DNA of 64,000 bases from positions 806,001 through 870,000 of the forward strand of contig NZ_LT629765.1 of assembly GCF_900105305.1 (NCBI RefSeq), written 5' to 3'. A program made the position numbers and the translations under genes. This DNA comes from Corynebacterium timonense. Its GTDB lineage: Bacteria > Actinomycetota > Actinomycetes > Mycobacteriales > Mycobacteriaceae. Of the stretch, positions 51,495 through 62,328 are shown one piece after another; the stretch's first letter is position 1, and the number at the start of each line of letters is the position of its first letter. Below the pieces are notes generated by a model that saw nothing but the letters and a program-made list of their open reading frames with translations, did not search any database and had not been told where the DNA came from.

Positions 51495-52178
51495 ATGATC
51501 TACATTGCCCCCTCGATCCTTGCCGCGGACTACGCCGCCCTCGGAGACGACGTGCGCAAAGTCGCCGGCGCCGATCTTCTCCACGTGGACATCATGGACG
51601 GGCATTTCGTGCCGAACTTGTCCTTCGGCCCGGACGTGACCCGGGCCGTCGACGGCGTGACCGAGCAGTTTCTGGACATGCACCTCATGATCGAGCAGCC
51701 GGAGCGGTGGTTTGAGACGTACGCCGCCGCAGGCGGCGACCGGCTGGTCTTCCACGTCGAGGCGACCGCCGACCATCTCGCTGCCGCGCGGCAGATCCGC
51801 GAGCTGGGTGTGCAGGCCGGGTTCGCGCTCAAACCGGGCACCCCGCTCGAGCCCTACCTCGACGGGTTGGACAATTTCGCGGAGGTCATGGTGATGAGCG
51901 TCGAGCCCGGCTTCGGTGGCCAGAAATTCATGCCGGAGGTCCTGGGCAAGGTGCTGACTCTGCGGCAGCACATCGACGAGCGGGGCCTGGACACCCTCAT
52001 CGGCATCGACGGGGGCATCGGCGCCGCCACGATCGCGCAGGCCGCCGCAGCCGGTGTGGACGCCTTCGTCGCCGGCTCCGCGGTCTTCGGCGCGGACAGC
52101 CCGGCCGAGGCCGTGGAGAACCTGCGCCGCCTGGCCACCGAGGCGCGGGCCACTGTGGGGCGGGTCGGCGAGCCGTGA
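51495..52178 (+). CDS. rpe: Ribulose-phosphate 3-epimerase
   Basis: Interconverts ribulose 5-phosphate and xylulose 5-phosphate. The 227-residue TIM barrel shows IAPSILAADYAAL at the start, HVDIMDGHFVPNLSFG near residue 32 (metal and catalytic Asp), MHLMIEQPERWF near residue 66, MVMSVEPGFGGQKFMPEV near residue 135, and IGIDGGIGAAT near residue 170. The ATG at 51495 has a -10 box seven bases upstream and homology begins at once. Ribulose 5-phosphate is also the substrate of RibAB, which fits its position before the riboflavin genes. Confidence 0.95.
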   Translation: MIYIAPSILAADYAALGDDVRKVAGADLLHVDIMDGHFVPNLSFGPDVTRAVDGVTEQFLDMHLMIEQPERWFETYAAAGGDRLVFHVEATADHLAAARQIRELGVQAGFALKPGTPLEPYLDGLDNFAEVMVMSVEPGFGGQKFMPEVLGKVLTLRQHIDERGLDTLIGIDGGIGAATIAQAAAAGVDAFVAGSAVFGADSPAEAVENLRRLATEARATVGRVGEP

Positions 52179-53146
52179 TCCCCGGACTGGAGGCCGCGCT
52201 GCGCGCGGGCGAGCAGGTGCGCGGCACGACCTCGCCCAACCCGCCCGTCGGCTGCGCCCTCGTCGCCCCCGACGGAGAGATTATCGCCACCGGGGGCACC
52301 TCCCCGGCGGGAGGGCCCCACGCCGAGATCCACGCCTTGCGGCGCGCAGGCGGGCGGGCGCGCGGCGCGAGCGCCGTGGTCACCCTCGAACCGTGCAACC
52401 ACACCGGCCGCACGGGGCCGTGCACCGACGCGCTCGTCAACGCCGGTGTCGCACGCGTGGTCTACCTCACCGCTGACCCGAACCCGGAGGCCTCCGGCGG
52501 CGCCGATTACCTGCGCCGCAGCGGCGTCGAGGTCGAGCACGTGCCCACGCGTGTCGACGCGCTCCAGCCGTGGCTCACCAGCGTGCGGCGCGGCCGTGTG
52601 TCCGTGACCGCGAAGTTCGCCGCCACCACCGACGGTTTCACCGCCGCGCCCGACGGGACGAGCCAATGGATCACCGGGGCCGAGGCCCGCCGGCGCGTGC
52701 ACGAGGACCGGGCGCTGCGCGACGCCATCCTCGTCGGCACCGGCACGGTGTTGGCGGACAACCCCTCGCTCACCGCGCGCCACCCCGACGGCTCACTCAT
52801 GCGGCGCCAGCCGCGACGGGTGGTCGTGGGCACGCGCGAGGTGCCCGAGGGAAACCTGACGCGCCTCGGCTTCGAGCGCTACGCCAGCCCGCGGGAGGCG
52901 ATGCAGGCGCTGTGGGACACCGGGGCGCGCGACGTCCTCGTCGAGGGCGGCGCCGGCCTGCTCAGCAGCATGTTCGAGATCGGGGTTGTGGATCGGGTGC
53001 AGGCGTACCTGGCTCCGATGCTCCTGGGCGGGGGGAGGGGCGTCGTCACGCGCGCTCTGGCCCCGACCCTCGCGCGCGCCCCGCGGTTCCAGCTGAGCGG
53101 GCTGTACCAGCTGGGGCACGACGTACTGATGGAAATGGAGAGGTAG
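52175..53146 (+). CDS. ribD: Riboflavin deaminase/reductase RibD
   Basis: Bifunctional enzyme of the pyrimidine branch of riboflavin synthesis. The 323-residue protein has an N-terminal cytidine-deaminase-like domain with PHAEIHALRRAG near residue 49 and the zinc cysteines in TLEPCNHTGRTGPCTDALV near residue 70. The C-terminal reductase domain (KFAATTDGFTAAPDGTSQWI, VEGGAGLLSSMFE) resembles dihydrofolate reductase. The GTG start overlaps the rpe stop. Confidence 0.95.
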   Translation: MIPGLEAALRAGEQVRGTTSPNPPVGCALVAPDGEIIATGGTSPAGGPHAEIHALRRAGGRARGASAVVTLEPCNHTGRTGPCTDALVNAGVARVVYLTADPNPEASGGADYLRRSGVEVEHVPTRVDALQPWLTSVRRGRVSVTAKFAATTDGFTAAPDGTSQWITGAEARRRVHEDRALRDAILVGTGTVLADNPSLTARHPDGSLMRRQPRRVVVGTREVPEGNLTRLGFERYASPREAMQALWDTGARDVLVEGGAGLLSSMFEIGVVDRVQAYLAPMLLGGGRGVVTRALAPTLARAPRFQLSGLYQLGHDVLMEMER

Positions 53147-53770
53147 ATGTTTACGGGATTGGTCGAAGAGATTGGGGCCGTCAGGGCCGTGGAGGAGCTC
53201 GGCGACTCCGTGCGGCTCGTCGTCGCTGCGCCGCTGGTCACGCGGGATGCGCGCCCCGGTGACTCCATCAGCGTCGATGGGGTGTGCCTGACCGTGGTGG
53301 ACAACGAGGACGGCGCGTTCAGCGCGGACGTGATGCAGGAGACGCTGACGCGCTCGCGCCTGGGCACGTACCGGCCCGGGTCGCGCGTCAACCTCGAGCG
53401 GGCGCTCGCCGCGGGTGCGCGCCTCGGTGGCCACATCGTGCAGGGCCACGTCGACGCGGTCGCGCGGGTGCTCAGCCGCACCGTTTCGGAGTACTGGGAG
53501 GTGCTGCGCGTCAGCCTGCCGTCCGCGCTCGAGCGCTACGTGGTGGAGAAGGGTTCGATCGCCCTCAACGGGACCTCGCTGACGGTCTCCGGGGTGGGCC
53601 GGGCCGGAGAAGGGGACGGGGAAGTGGCCGGGGGAGAAGCGTGGTTCGAGGTCTCGCTCATTCCCACGACCCTCGAGGAGACCACGGCGGGCGAACTTGC
53701 CACGGGCGACCCGGTGAACCTCGAGGTGGACATCGTGGCCAAGTACGTTGAGAAAATGGTCGGGGACTAA
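53147..53770 (+). CDS. ribE: Riboflavin synthase alpha chain
   Basis: Dismutates two 6,7-dimethyl-8-ribityllumazine molecules to riboflavin. The 207-residue protein contains the duplicated lumazine-binding domain: MFTGLVEEIGAV with DSISVDGVCLTVV in the first half, and GGHIVQGHVDAVARV with IALNGTSLTVSG in the second. It abuts the ribD stop, and 11 bases separate it from ribAB. It is sometimes named ribC in Gram-positives. Confidence 0.95.
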   Translation: MFTGLVEEIGAVRAVEELGDSVRLVVAAPLVTRDARPGDSISVDGVCLTVVDNEDGAFSADVMQETLTRSRLGTYRPGSRVNLERALAAGARLGGHIVQGHVDAVARVLSRTVSEYWEVLRVSLPSALERYVVEKGSIALNGTSLTVSGVGRAGEGDGEVAGGEAWFEVSLIPTTLEETTAGELATGDPVNLEVDIVAKYVEKMVGD

Positions 53771-53773
53771 GCT
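53768..53773 (+). promoter_or_regulatory. Possible -10 box of ribAB
   Basis: TAAGCT, overlapping the ribE stop, ends eight bases before the ribAB ATG. It may allow independent leaderless transcription. Confidence 0.3.
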
Positions 53774-53781
53774 AAGCACCC

Positions 53782-55038
53782 ATGACAGATCCGATTTCGT
53801 TAGACCCGGTTGAGGACGCGATCGCGGCCATCGCCCGCGGCGAGGCCGTAGTTGTCGTCGACAACGAGGACCGGGAGAACGAGGGCGATCTCATTTTCGC
53901 CGCGGATCTGGCCACCCCTGAGATCGTCGCTTTTATGGTGCGCTACACCTCCGGCTACATCTGCGTGGCCATGGAGGATGACCGCGCCGACGAACTGCAG
54001 CTGCCGCCCATGGTCGCCCGCAACGAGGACGCCCGCGGCACCGCGTACACCGTCACCGTCGACGCTGCCACGGGCACGACAGGGATCTCCGCGCGCTCGC
54101 GCTGCGAGACGATCACTCGGCTCGCCGACCCGGCCCGGGGCCCGGCGGACTTCACCCGCCCCGGGCACGTTGTCCCGCTGCGGGCGCGCCGCGGCGGCGT
54201 TCTCACGCGCGACGGGCACACCGAGGCCTCCGTCGACCTAGCGCGCCTCGCTGGCCGCGCGCCCGTCGGCGCGTTGTGCGAGATCGTCTCGGAGCAGGAC
54301 CCGACGGACATGGCGCGCGGCCCGGAGTTGCGCGCCTTCGCCGATTCCCACGGCCTGACGATGATCTCGATTGAGCAGCTCATCGCCTATCGACGCCACC
54401 GTGAGCGCCTCGTCGAACGCACCGTCGTCACGCACTTGCCCACCGAGTACGGTGACTTCGACGCCTACGGCTACCGCAACGCCGTGGACGGCACCGAGCA
54501 CGTCGCCTTGGTCAAGGGCGACATCGAGGGCGCGCGCGACCTCCTCGTCCGCGTGCATTCAGAGTGCTTGACGGGCGATGTCTTCGGCTCGCGCCGCTGC
54601 GACTGCGGTCCCCAGCTGCACGAGTCGATGCGCCGGGTGCAGCAGGCCGGGGCCGGCGTCATTGTGTATGTGCGCGGCCACGAAGGCCGCGGCATCGGCC
54701 TGCTGGCCAAGCTGGAAGCGTACCGGCTGCAGGACGAGGGCTTGGACACCGTCGACGCCAACCTGGAGCAGGGCTTGCCGATCGACGCCAGGGAGTACTC
54801 CGTGGCAGGACAGATCCTCGCCGACCTCGGCGTCGAATCCTTCGAGGTGCTGTCGAACAACCCCGACAAGGTCCTGGCGCTGACGGGCTTCGGCCCCCAG
54901 GTCAGCGGGCGGACCCGGATCGAGATCGCCCCGTCCCACGACAACATCCGGTATCTGCGCACCAAGCGCGACCGAATGGGCCACGACCTGCCAGCTGTGG
55001 AACACTGGCACGATAGTGCGGACAACCCCCAACGCTAA
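53782..55038 (+). CDS. ribAB: Bifunctional DHBP synthase / GTP cyclohydrolase II
   Basis: Produces both precursors of riboflavin. The N-terminal DHBP synthase half (about residues 1-205) contains [20 protein letters not shown] and [20 protein letters not shown]. The C-terminal GTP cyclohydrolase II half has the zinc motif [21 protein letters not shown] near residue 255 and the catalytic [19 protein letters not shown] near residue 295. The 418-residue length is typical for this fusion. It stands between ribE and ribH. Confidence 0.95.
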   Translation: MTDPISLDPVEDAIAAIARGEAVVVVDNEDRENEGDLIFAADLATPEIVAFMVRYTSGYICVAMEDDRADELQLPPMVARNEDARGTAYTVTVDAATGTTGISARSRCETITRLADPARGPADFTRPGHVVPLRARRGGVLTRDGHTEASVDLARLAGRAPVGALCEIVSEQDPTDMARGPELRAFADSHGLTMISIEQLIAYRRHRERLVERTVVTHLPTEYGDFDAYGYRNAVDGTEHVALVKGDIEGARDLLVRVHSECLTGDVFGSRRCDCGPQLHESMRRVQQAGAGVIVYVRGHEGRGIGLLAKLEAYRLQDEGLDTVDANLEQGLPIDAREYSVAGQILADLGVESFEVLSNNPDKVLALTGFGPQVSGRTRIEIAPSHDNIRYLRTKRDRMGHDLPAVEHWHDSADNPQR

Positions 55039-55049
55039 GGAGCACACCG

Positions 55050-55535
55050 ATGGCCACCCACGCAGCGCCGCAGGGCTATGAGATCAAGGCGGAGGGGCTC
55101 ACCCTCGCTATCGTGTCGACCCGCTGGAACGAGCGCATTGTGTCCCAGCTGAACTCACGGGCCGTCGCGCGGGCGCGAGAACTCGGCGCGAAGGTCGACC
55201 AGTACCTCGTCGCGGGCGCGCTGGAGCTGCCGGTCGTGGTTCAGGAGTGCGCTCGGCGCTACGATGCCGTCGTCGCGCTCGGCTGCGTGATCCGCGGGGA
55301 GACGGCTCACTTCACGTACGTATGTGACTCGGTGACGGCGGGCCTGACCCGCATCGCCCTGGACGAGTCGACGCCCGTCGGAAACGGAGTGCTCACCGTC
55401 GACGAGGAGGACCAGGCCTGGGACCGCGCGGGAGGGCCGGACACGAAGGAAGACAAGGGGGCCGAGGCCGTCGAGGCTGCGTTGAGCGCTGTTGTGGAGC
55501 TCAACCGGGTCCGCGCGCATGCGCCGCGGGTTTAG
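55050..55535 (+). CDS. ribH: 6,7-dimethyl-8-ribityllumazine synthase
   Basis: Condenses the two branches of riboflavin synthesis; assembles into pentamers or capsids. The 161-residue protein has AIVSTRWNERIVSQL near residue 18, the motif VAGALELPVVVQE near residue 53, and ALGCVIRGETAHFTYV near residue 76. CDSVTAGLTRIALD follows. It follows ribAB by 11 bases with AAGGAG upstream and ends the riboflavin operon. Confidence 0.95.
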   Translation: MATHAAPQGYEIKAEGLTLAIVSTRWNERIVSQLNSRAVARARELGAKVDQYLVAGALELPVVVQECARRYDAVVALGCVIRGETAHFTYVCDSVTAGLTRIALDESTPVGNGVLTVDEEDQAWDRAGGPDTKEDKGAEAVEAALSAVVELNRVRAHAPRV

Positions 55536-55629
55536 GAAAAACCCCGCGGGGGACTACTATCGGGCACAAACGTGCGCCGCGCGGACTAGGTGCGGACTAG
55601 GCGCGGAAGAGATGGGGAGAGTAGAGGAC

Positions 55630-56151
55630 GTGACGGAGGGCAACAGGCTAAGCGACCGCGAGCTGGAGTACCTGAACGCGGCCGACCCGCACGCGATGGT
55701 GTCAACGAAGCCTTGGGAGTTCGAGGTCACCTCGCCCTACCTGCGCAAGATCGCCATCGTCTGGGTGATCGTCGTCATGGCTGTGCATATCTTCATGGCC
55801 TTCGTGCTCGACGTCGAGTTCACCGGGTTGACTATCACGCAGATTGACAAGGTCGCGTTCCCCGGGGTCGGGCTGATCATCAGCGTGCTGTCCTGGTTCG
55901 CGCTGACCCGCCCGCGGGTGCGCGCCAACGAGGACGGCGTCGAGGTGCGCAACATCATCGGCACCCGGTTCTACCCGTGGCTGGTCATCTACGGCCTGTC
56001 CTTCCCGCGCGGGGCGCGGATGGCGCGCCTGGAGCTGCCGGAGTTCGAATACGTGCCCCTGTGGGCGATCCAGGCCGGCGACGGGACGAAAGCGCTGGAC
56101 GCCGTGAAGCAGTTCCGCCGCCTCGAAGCCCAGTACATGCCGGAGGATTAG
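55630..56151 (+). CDS. PH-domain membrane protein of unknown function
   Basis: The 173-residue product has a polar acidic N-terminus (about 40 residues), two hydrophobic segments ([20 protein letters not shown] and [19 protein letters not shown]), and a C-terminal bacterial PH-like domain. The domain is visible as [15 protein letters not shown] followed by [21 protein letters not shown]. The GTG at 55630 has GGGGAGAG eight bases upstream; an ATG at 55612 would add six residues but is poorly spaced. It lies between ribH and uvrC, a conserved actinobacterial location. No enzymatic motif is visible. Confidence 0.78.
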   Translation: MTEGNRLSDRELEYLNAADPHAMVSTKPWEFEVTSPYLRKIAIVWVIVVMAVHIFMAFVLDVEFTGLTITQIDKVAFPGVGLIISVLSWFALTRPRVRANEDGVEVRNIIGTRFYPWLVIYGLSFPRGARMARLELPEFEYVPLWAIQAGDGTKALDAVKQFRRLEAQYMPED

Positions 56152-56158
56152 CGCGCCA

Positions 56159-58213
56159 GTGCCACACCCTGACAGCTACCGCCCCGCCCCCGGAACGATT
56201 CCGACGGAGCCGGGCGTCTATAAGTTCCGCGACCCGAACGGCCGGGTGATCTACGTGGGCAAGGCGAAGAACCTGCGCGCGCGCCTGAGCAACTACTTCC
56301 AGCCGCCACACCAGCTGCACCCGCGCACCCGCCAGATGGTCTTCACGGCCGGCTCGGTGGAATGGACGGTCGTGTCCTCGGAGGTCGAGGCGCTCCAGCT
56401 CGAGTACACGTGGATCAAGCGCTTCGACCCGTGGTTCAACGTCATGTACCGCGACGACAAGACGTACCCCATGCTCGCGGTGAGCGTGGGCGAGCGTTTT
56501 CCCCGCGCCTTTTTCTACCGCGGGCCGCGGCGCAAGGGGGTGCGGTACTTCGGGCCTTTCTCGCACGCCTGGGCGGTGCGCGAAACCCTCGACCTGCTCA
56601 CTCGCGTTTTCCCCATCCGCACCTGCTCGAACGGTGTGTTCAAGCGGCACGAGGCGCTGGGGCGGCCGTGCTTGCTCGGCTACATCGATAAATGCTCGGC
56701 GCCCTGCGTCGGGCGGGTGGACGACGCCGAGTACGATGAAACCGTCCGCGGCTTCCTCGCCTTCATGTCGGGGCGCACGGACGGGGTGGTGCGCGAGCTG
56801 ACCCGCCGCATGAACGAGGCCGCGGACAACCTCGAGTTCGAAAGGGCCGCGCGGCTTCGCGACGACCTCGGGGCCGTCAACAAAGTCATGGAGCGCCAGA
56901 CGGTGGTGCTCGCCGCGGGCACGGACGCCGACGTCATCGCCTTCGATACCGACGAGCTCGAGGCCGCGGTGCAAATCTTCAACATCCGCGACGGGCGCAT
57001 GCGCGCCCAGCGCGGCTGGGTCGTGGAAAAGACGGGCGACGAGCCGGGCAGCGCAGAGCGCCTCGAGGAGGGCCAGGAGGACCCTGCGCTGCCAACCCTG
57101 ATGCAGAACTTCCTCGTGCAGTACTACTCCGACGCGGTCGAACGGGTCCGCATTGAGGAAGAGGAAGACCGAGCGCTGCGGGAGAGCAAGATCCGCCGTC
57201 GCGGAGTCGACCAGGAGTCCCACACCGCCGTTCGCCCGCCGGTCCCGGTGCCGCGGGAGATCCTCGTGGAGGTCATGCCCGACGAGCCCGAGGAGGTCGC
57301 GGAGTTGCTCGCGGAGCTGCGTGGCGGGCCCGTCGATATCCGCGTACCGCAGCGCGGGGACAAGGCGGCGCTCATGGAGACGGTGCACCGCAACGCCGCC
57401 GAGGCCCTGCACCAGCACAAGCTGAAGCGCGTCGGCGACCTCACAGCGCGCTCGCAGGCGCTGCAGGACATCCAGGACGCGCTCGGCCTCGAAGAGGCGC
57501 CGCTGCGCATCGAGTGCACGGACATCTCCCATATCCAGGGGACGGACGTCGTCGCCTCCTTGGTGGTCTTCGAGGATGGGTTGCCGAAGAAGAGCGATTA
57601 CCGCCGTTACCGCATCCGCGAGGCGGCCGGGGAGGGGCGCTCCGACGACGTCGGCTCGATCGCCGAGGTGACCCGGCGCCGCTTCCGGCGCTACCACGAG
57701 GACAAACTGGTCACCCCCGACGAGGACGTCTTCGACGACGACGCCGACGTGGAGACCACCGGCACCCGCCGCTTCGCCTACCCGCCGCAACTGTTCATTG
57801 TTGACGGGGGCAAGCCGCAGGTCGCGGCGGCACAGGCGGTCTTCGACGAGCTCGGCATCGTCGACGTCGCCCTGATCGGCCTGGCCAAGCGCTTGGAGGA
57901 GGTATGGGTGCCCGGCGACGACGAGCCGGTGATCCTGCCGCGCACTTCCGAGGGCATGTACCTTCTACAGCAGGTCCGCGATGAGGCGCACCGCTTCGCC
58001 ATCACCTACCACCGCCAGCAGCGCTCGAAGCGGATGCGCGCGTCCGCTCTCGACGGGGTGCCGGGGTTGGGCCAGGCCCGACGCACGGATCTGGTCAAGC
58101 ATTTCGGCAGCGTGAAGAAGATCCGCGAGGCCAGCGCTGAGGATATCCAGCAGGTCAAGGGCATCGGCCCGAAGCTCGCAGACGCCATTTATGAGCACCT
58201 GCACGAGCAGTGA
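56159..58213 (+). CDS. uvrC: UvrABC excinuclease subunit C
   Basis: Makes both incisions in nucleotide excision repair. The 684-residue protein begins with a GIY-YIG nuclease domain ([21 protein letters not shown], 3' incision). A cysteine region ([20 protein letters not shown]) follows, then the UvrB-binding UVR motif near residue 215. The RNase H-like 5' nuclease domain has [20 protein letters not shown] near residue 455, and a C-terminal helix-hairpin-helix pair ends near [14 protein letters not shown]. The GTG at 56159 is seven bases after the PH-protein gene. Confidence 0.95.
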   Translation: MPHPDSYRPAPGTIPTEPGVYKFRDPNGRVIYVGKAKNLRARLSNYFQPPHQLHPRTRQMVFTAGSVEWTVVSSEVEALQLEYTWIKRFDPWFNVMYRDDKTYPMLAVSVGERFPRAFFYRGPRRKGVRYFGPFSHAWAVRETLDLLTRVFPIRTCSNGVFKRHEALGRPCLLGYIDKCSAPCVGRVDDAEYDETVRGFLAFMSGRTDGVVRELTRRMNEAADNLEFERAARLRDDLGAVNKVMERQTVVLAAGTDADVIAFDTDELEAAVQIFNIRDGRMRAQRGWVVEKTGDEPGSAERLEEGQEDPALPTLMQNFLVQYYSDAVERVRIEEEEDRALRESKIRRRGVDQESHTAVRPPVPVPREILVEVMPDEPEEVAELLAELRGGPVDIRVPQRGDKAALMETVHRNAAEALHQHKLKRVGDLTARSQALQDIQDALGLEEAPLRIECTDISHIQGTDVVASLVVFEDGLPKKSDYRRYRIREAAGEGRSDDVGSIAEVTRRRFRRYHEDKLVTPDEDVFDDDADVETTGTRRFAYPPQLFIVDGGKPQVAAAQAVFDELGIVDVALIGLAKRLEEVWVPGDDEPVILPRTSEGMYLLQQVRDEAHRFAITYHRQQRSKRMRASALDGVPGLGQARRTDLVKHFGSVKKIREASAEDIQQVKGIGPKLADAIYEHLHEQ

Positions 58214-58251
58214 CGCGGCGGTGACGTAGTGTCGTCTCGGGGCCCTTTGGT

Positions 58252-58257
58252 TAGGAT
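58252..58257 (+). promoter_or_regulatory. -10 box of rapZ (leaderless)
   Basis: TAGGAT ends seven bases before the ATG at 58265, with no ribosome binding site in between. Confidence 0.5.
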
Positions 58258-58264
58258 AAGCCGC

Positions 58265-59134
58265 ATGGTGTCCGTCATTCGCCCCGTCATTATCACAGGA
58301 ATGTCCGGTGGAGGCCTGTCCACGGCGGCCAAGGTGTTCGAGGACAAGGGATTCTTCGTCGCCCAGAACCTGCCCCCGCAGATGATCCTCGAGCTCATCG
58401 CGCTCGCCCGCGAGGAGGATTCCCCGGTCACGCGCCTCGCGGTGGTCACCGACGTGCGGGCCCGCATGTTCAACGGCTCGCTGATCGGCACGGTGGAGCA
58501 GATCCGGGAGGCGGGCGCCGACCCCTTCGTGCTCTTCCTCGAGGCGCGTGACGACGTCCTGATTCGCCGCTTCGACAGCGTCCGGCGCACCCACCCCCTT
58601 CAGGGCGACGAGACGCTGCAGGCGGGGATCCGGCGCGAGCGCGAGGAGCTTGCCCAGGTGCGCGAGGCGGCCGACGTCATCATCGACACGTCGAACCTGT
58701 CCGTGCATGACCTGCGGCGCGCCGTGGAGGCGTCGGTAGGCCAGCTGCCCGGCGACCGGCAGCACGTGACGGTGGAGTCCTTCGGCTTTAAGCACGGCTC
58801 GCCGCGCGACGCCGACATCGTCCTCGACGTGCGCTTTCTGCCGAACCCGTACTGGGTCCAGGAACTGCGGGACTTCCGCGGCGTCGACGCGCCGGTCGCG
58901 GAGTACGTGCTTGCGCAACCGGGCGCGACCGAGTTCGTGGACAACGTAGCCGCGCTGCTGGTCTCCATGCTGGGCGGCTACCGCCACGAGGGCAAGGACT
59001 TCATCACCGTCGGTATCGGCTGCACCGGGGGCCACCACCGTTCGGTGGCCATCTCGGAGGCCGTCGCTGCCAAGCTGCGCGAGACGGACACCGTCGAGAT
59101 CAGCGTGCTACACCGCGACCTCGAGCGCTCCTAA
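58265..59134 (+). CDS. rapZ: RapZ/YvcJ-family nucleotide-binding protein with atypical P-loop
   Basis: A 289-residue member of the RapZ (YvcJ) family, known as an RNase adaptor or GTP/ATP-binding regulator. The N-terminal P-loop reads [12 protein letters not shown], with Leu where the phosphate-binding Lys normally stands, so nucleotide binding may be weak. Other family blocks are normal: [47 protein letters not shown] and the C-terminal [17 protein letters not shown]. The ATG at 58265 lies seven bases after a -10 box. The uvrC-rapZ-yvcK-whiA cluster is strongly conserved in Gram-positive bacteria. Confidence 0.92.
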   Translation: MVSVIRPVIITGMSGGGLSTAAKVFEDKGFFVAQNLPPQMILELIALAREEDSPVTRLAVVTDVRARMFNGSLIGTVEQIREAGADPFVLFLEARDDVLIRRFDSVRRTHPLQGDETLQAGIRREREELAQVREAADVIIDTSNLSVHDLRRAVEASVGQLPGDRQHVTVESFGFKHGSPRDADIVLDVRFLPNPYWVQELRDFRGVDAPVAEYVLAQPGATEFVDNVAALLVSMLGGYRHEGKDFITVGIGCTGGHHRSVAISEAVAAKLRETDTVEISVLHRDLERS

Positions 59135-59161
59135 ACCACCACGATAATTCTCAGGCACATT

Positions 59162-60124
59162 ATGAGTTCACTATCTTTTACCTGCCTCGGTGGCGGCCAC
59201 GGTCTCTACCAGACACTGCTGGCCGCCCGCGAGGCTCACGCCGACACCATCAACGCGGTTGTCACCGTCGCGGACGACGGGGGCTCCTCCGGGCGCCTGC
59301 GCCGCGAGATGGGCATCATCCCGCCCGGCGATCTGCGTATGGCGCTCGCCGCGCTCGCGCACGACGATGAGGCGGGGCGGCTGTGGCGAGACACGCTCCA
59401 ACACCGCTTCGGTGGCAACGGTGCGATGGCCGGGCACGCGCTGGGCAACCTGGTGATTGCGGGGCTGACGGAGCGCCTGGGGAGCATTCAAGCGGCCTTG
59501 GACACCATTTCCGAGTGGACGCGCTCCGCAGGCCGCGTGCTGCCGGTCTGCAACGAGCCGCTCGACATCGAAGCGGACGTCGCCGGGCTTGACGACGACC
59601 CCAGGGTCATCCGCTCCGTCCGCGGCCAGGTCGCGGTAGCCACCACTCCGGGGATCGTCCGCCGCGTGCGCCTGCTGCCCGGCAATCCTCCGGTGAACCC
59701 GCTGGTGATCGAGGCGATCCACCGCGCTGACGTCGTCACCATCGGGCCGGGCTCCTGGTTTTCCTCGGTGATCCCACACCTGCTCGTGCCCGACGTCGTC
59801 GAGGCGCTCAACGAGACCCACGCCAAGGTCGTCGTGCTGCTCAACCTCACGCCCGAAGCCGGCGAAACCCAAGGTTTTACCACCGAGCGCCACATCCACG
59901 TCTTCTCGCAGCACGCGCCCTCGCTCAAGGTGGACTGCTTCCTCGCCGACAACCACATCAGCCCGACGGAGGGCGAGCGCCTACACCTGCAGCGCACGGC
60001 GGAGGCCGTGGGCGCCACCATCGCGTACCGCGACGTGCATGCGGAGGCGACCGACGGCGTCGTGAACAGGCACGACCCCGTCAAACTGGCGGCTGCCCTC
60101 CTCGACCTCTACGGTGAGCGCTAA
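59162..60124 (+). CDS. yvcK: YvcK/CofD-like gluconeogenesis and morphogenesis factor
   Basis: A 320-residue CofD-fold protein that in Bacillus binds UDP-GlcNAc and is needed for growth on gluconeogenic carbon and for cell shape. The N-terminal glycine loop is CLGGGHGLYQTLLAARE, followed by VTVADDGGSSGRLRREMGIIPPGDLRMALAAL, GHALGNLVIAGL and VVTIGPGSWFSSVIPHLLVP. The start is at 59162, a short distance after rapZ. Function is inferred from family and cluster. Confidence 0.92.
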   Translation: MSSLSFTCLGGGHGLYQTLLAAREAHADTINAVVTVADDGGSSGRLRREMGIIPPGDLRMALAALAHDDEAGRLWRDTLQHRFGGNGAMAGHALGNLVIAGLTERLGSIQAALDTISEWTRSAGRVLPVCNEPLDIEADVAGLDDDPRVIRSVRGQVAVATTPGIVRRVRLLPGNPPVNPLVIEAIHRADVVTIGPGSWFSSVIPHLLVPDVVEALNETHAKVVVLLNLTPEAGETQGFTTERHIHVFSQHAPSLKVDCFLADNHISPTEGERLHLQRTAEAVGATIAYRDVHAEATDGVVNRHDPVKLAAALLDLYGER

Positions 60125-60175
60125 ACTGAGCGCGGTGTTACGGGACCTCACAGGACAACGAAGGCGGTGGTGCGG

Positions 60176-61150
60176 ATGTCTCTGACCGCGAAGGTGAAAG
60201 ATGAGCTTCTGCACGTGTCCGTGTCGTCGCTCGACGCCACAGCCGCCGAAGCTGCAGCTCTCGTGCGTTTCGCGGGGGAGTACGACACCACAGCGTTTGG
60301 CCCCGTTATCGTCGCGGAGTTCGCCGAGCTCGCCGTGGCGCAGCGCCTCGCCGATTCCCTCGGGGCGCTCGGCATCGGGGGAGTGCGCGTCGGCGCATCA
60401 CGGCATGGCTCCGCCGGGCGGGAGAAGTCCTACCACGTGCGCGTGGAGCGCGACGTCAAGGAGGCCGTCCGTCGGCTGCGGCTGGTCACGGCATCGGGCC
60501 ACCCCGTGGTGGGCATGCCCCGGCAGATCATTTCCGGCTCGATGCTCGAGGTGGAGGCCGCGTGGCGCGGCGCTTTCCTCGCCCGCGGCACTTTGACGGA
60601 GCCCGGCCGCAGCGCAGCCCTAGAGGTGGCCAGCCCCTGCCAGGAGGCAGCCATGGCGCTCGTCGGGCTGGCGAGGCGCCTGTCGGTGGCGGCGAAGACC
60701 AAGGAGTCCCGCGGCGTTGAGCGGGTGCACGTGCGCGACAGCGAGGCCATCGGCGTCCTGCTCAGCCGCATGGGGGCCCCGCGCTCACGCATCCTGTGGG
60801 ATGAGAAGCGTCACACGAAGCAGCTCCAGGCGACCACGGGGCGGCGGCTGGCAACGTTCGACGACGCGAACACGCGCCGCTCCGCCCAGGCCGCGGCCGC
60901 AGCTGCCGTGCGGGTGGAGCGGGCAATGGACATCCTCGGCGATGACGTTCCCGAGCACCTTGCCGAGGCCGGCTACCTGCGCGCGGAGCACCGCCACGCC
61001 TCCCTCGAAGAATTGGGCAGGCTCGCAGACCCGCCCATGACGAAGGACGCCGTCGCCGGGCGCATCCGCCGCCTGCTGTCGCTGGCGGATAAACGGGCCG
61101 AGGAGCTCGGTATCGCCGACACCCACGGCGACGTCGGCACCGAGCAGTAG
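60176..61150 (+). CDS. whiA: Sporulation-type regulator WhiA
   Basis: A 324-residue DNA-binding regulator of cell division present in nearly all Gram-positives. The N-terminal part is a LAGLIDADG-like homing-endonuclease-derived domain without catalytic acidic motifs (GAFLARGTLTEPGRS, LLSRMGAPRSRILWDEKR). A C-terminal helix-turn-helix domain follows (ASLEELGRLADPPMTKDAVAGRIRRLL). The ATG at 60176 is chosen since homology starts with MSLTAKVKDELLHV. It closes the uvrC-rapZ-yvcK-whiA cluster. In corynebacteria, which do not sporulate, it is expected to act on division genes. Confidence 0.94.
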   Translation: MSLTAKVKDELLHVSVSSLDATAAEAAALVRFAGEYDTTAFGPVIVAEFAELAVAQRLADSLGALGIGGVRVGASRHGSAGREKSYHVRVERDVKEAVRRLRLVTASGHPVVGMPRQIISGSMLEVEAAWRGAFLARGTLTEPGRSAALEVASPCQEAAMALVGLARRLSVAAKTKESRGVERVHVRDSEAIGVLLSRMGAPRSRILWDEKRHTKQLQATTGRRLATFDDANTRRSAQAAAAAAVRVERAMDILGDDVPEHLAEAGYLRAEHRHASLEELGRLADPPMTKDAVAGRIRRLLSLADKRAEELGIADTHGDVGTEQ

Positions 61151-62272
<1,122 letters not shown>

Positions 62273-62328
62273 CCAGAGCCCCGTCACCCGCCCCCATTTC
62301 ACCCCCTCACCTGCCAAGGAGATCCAAC

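Noticed and set aside
51900..52180. FMN riboswitch before the riboflavin genes
   Set aside because: ribD overlaps rpe, leaving no leader, and the conserved AGGGTGA...-type FMN aptamer blocks are not visible.
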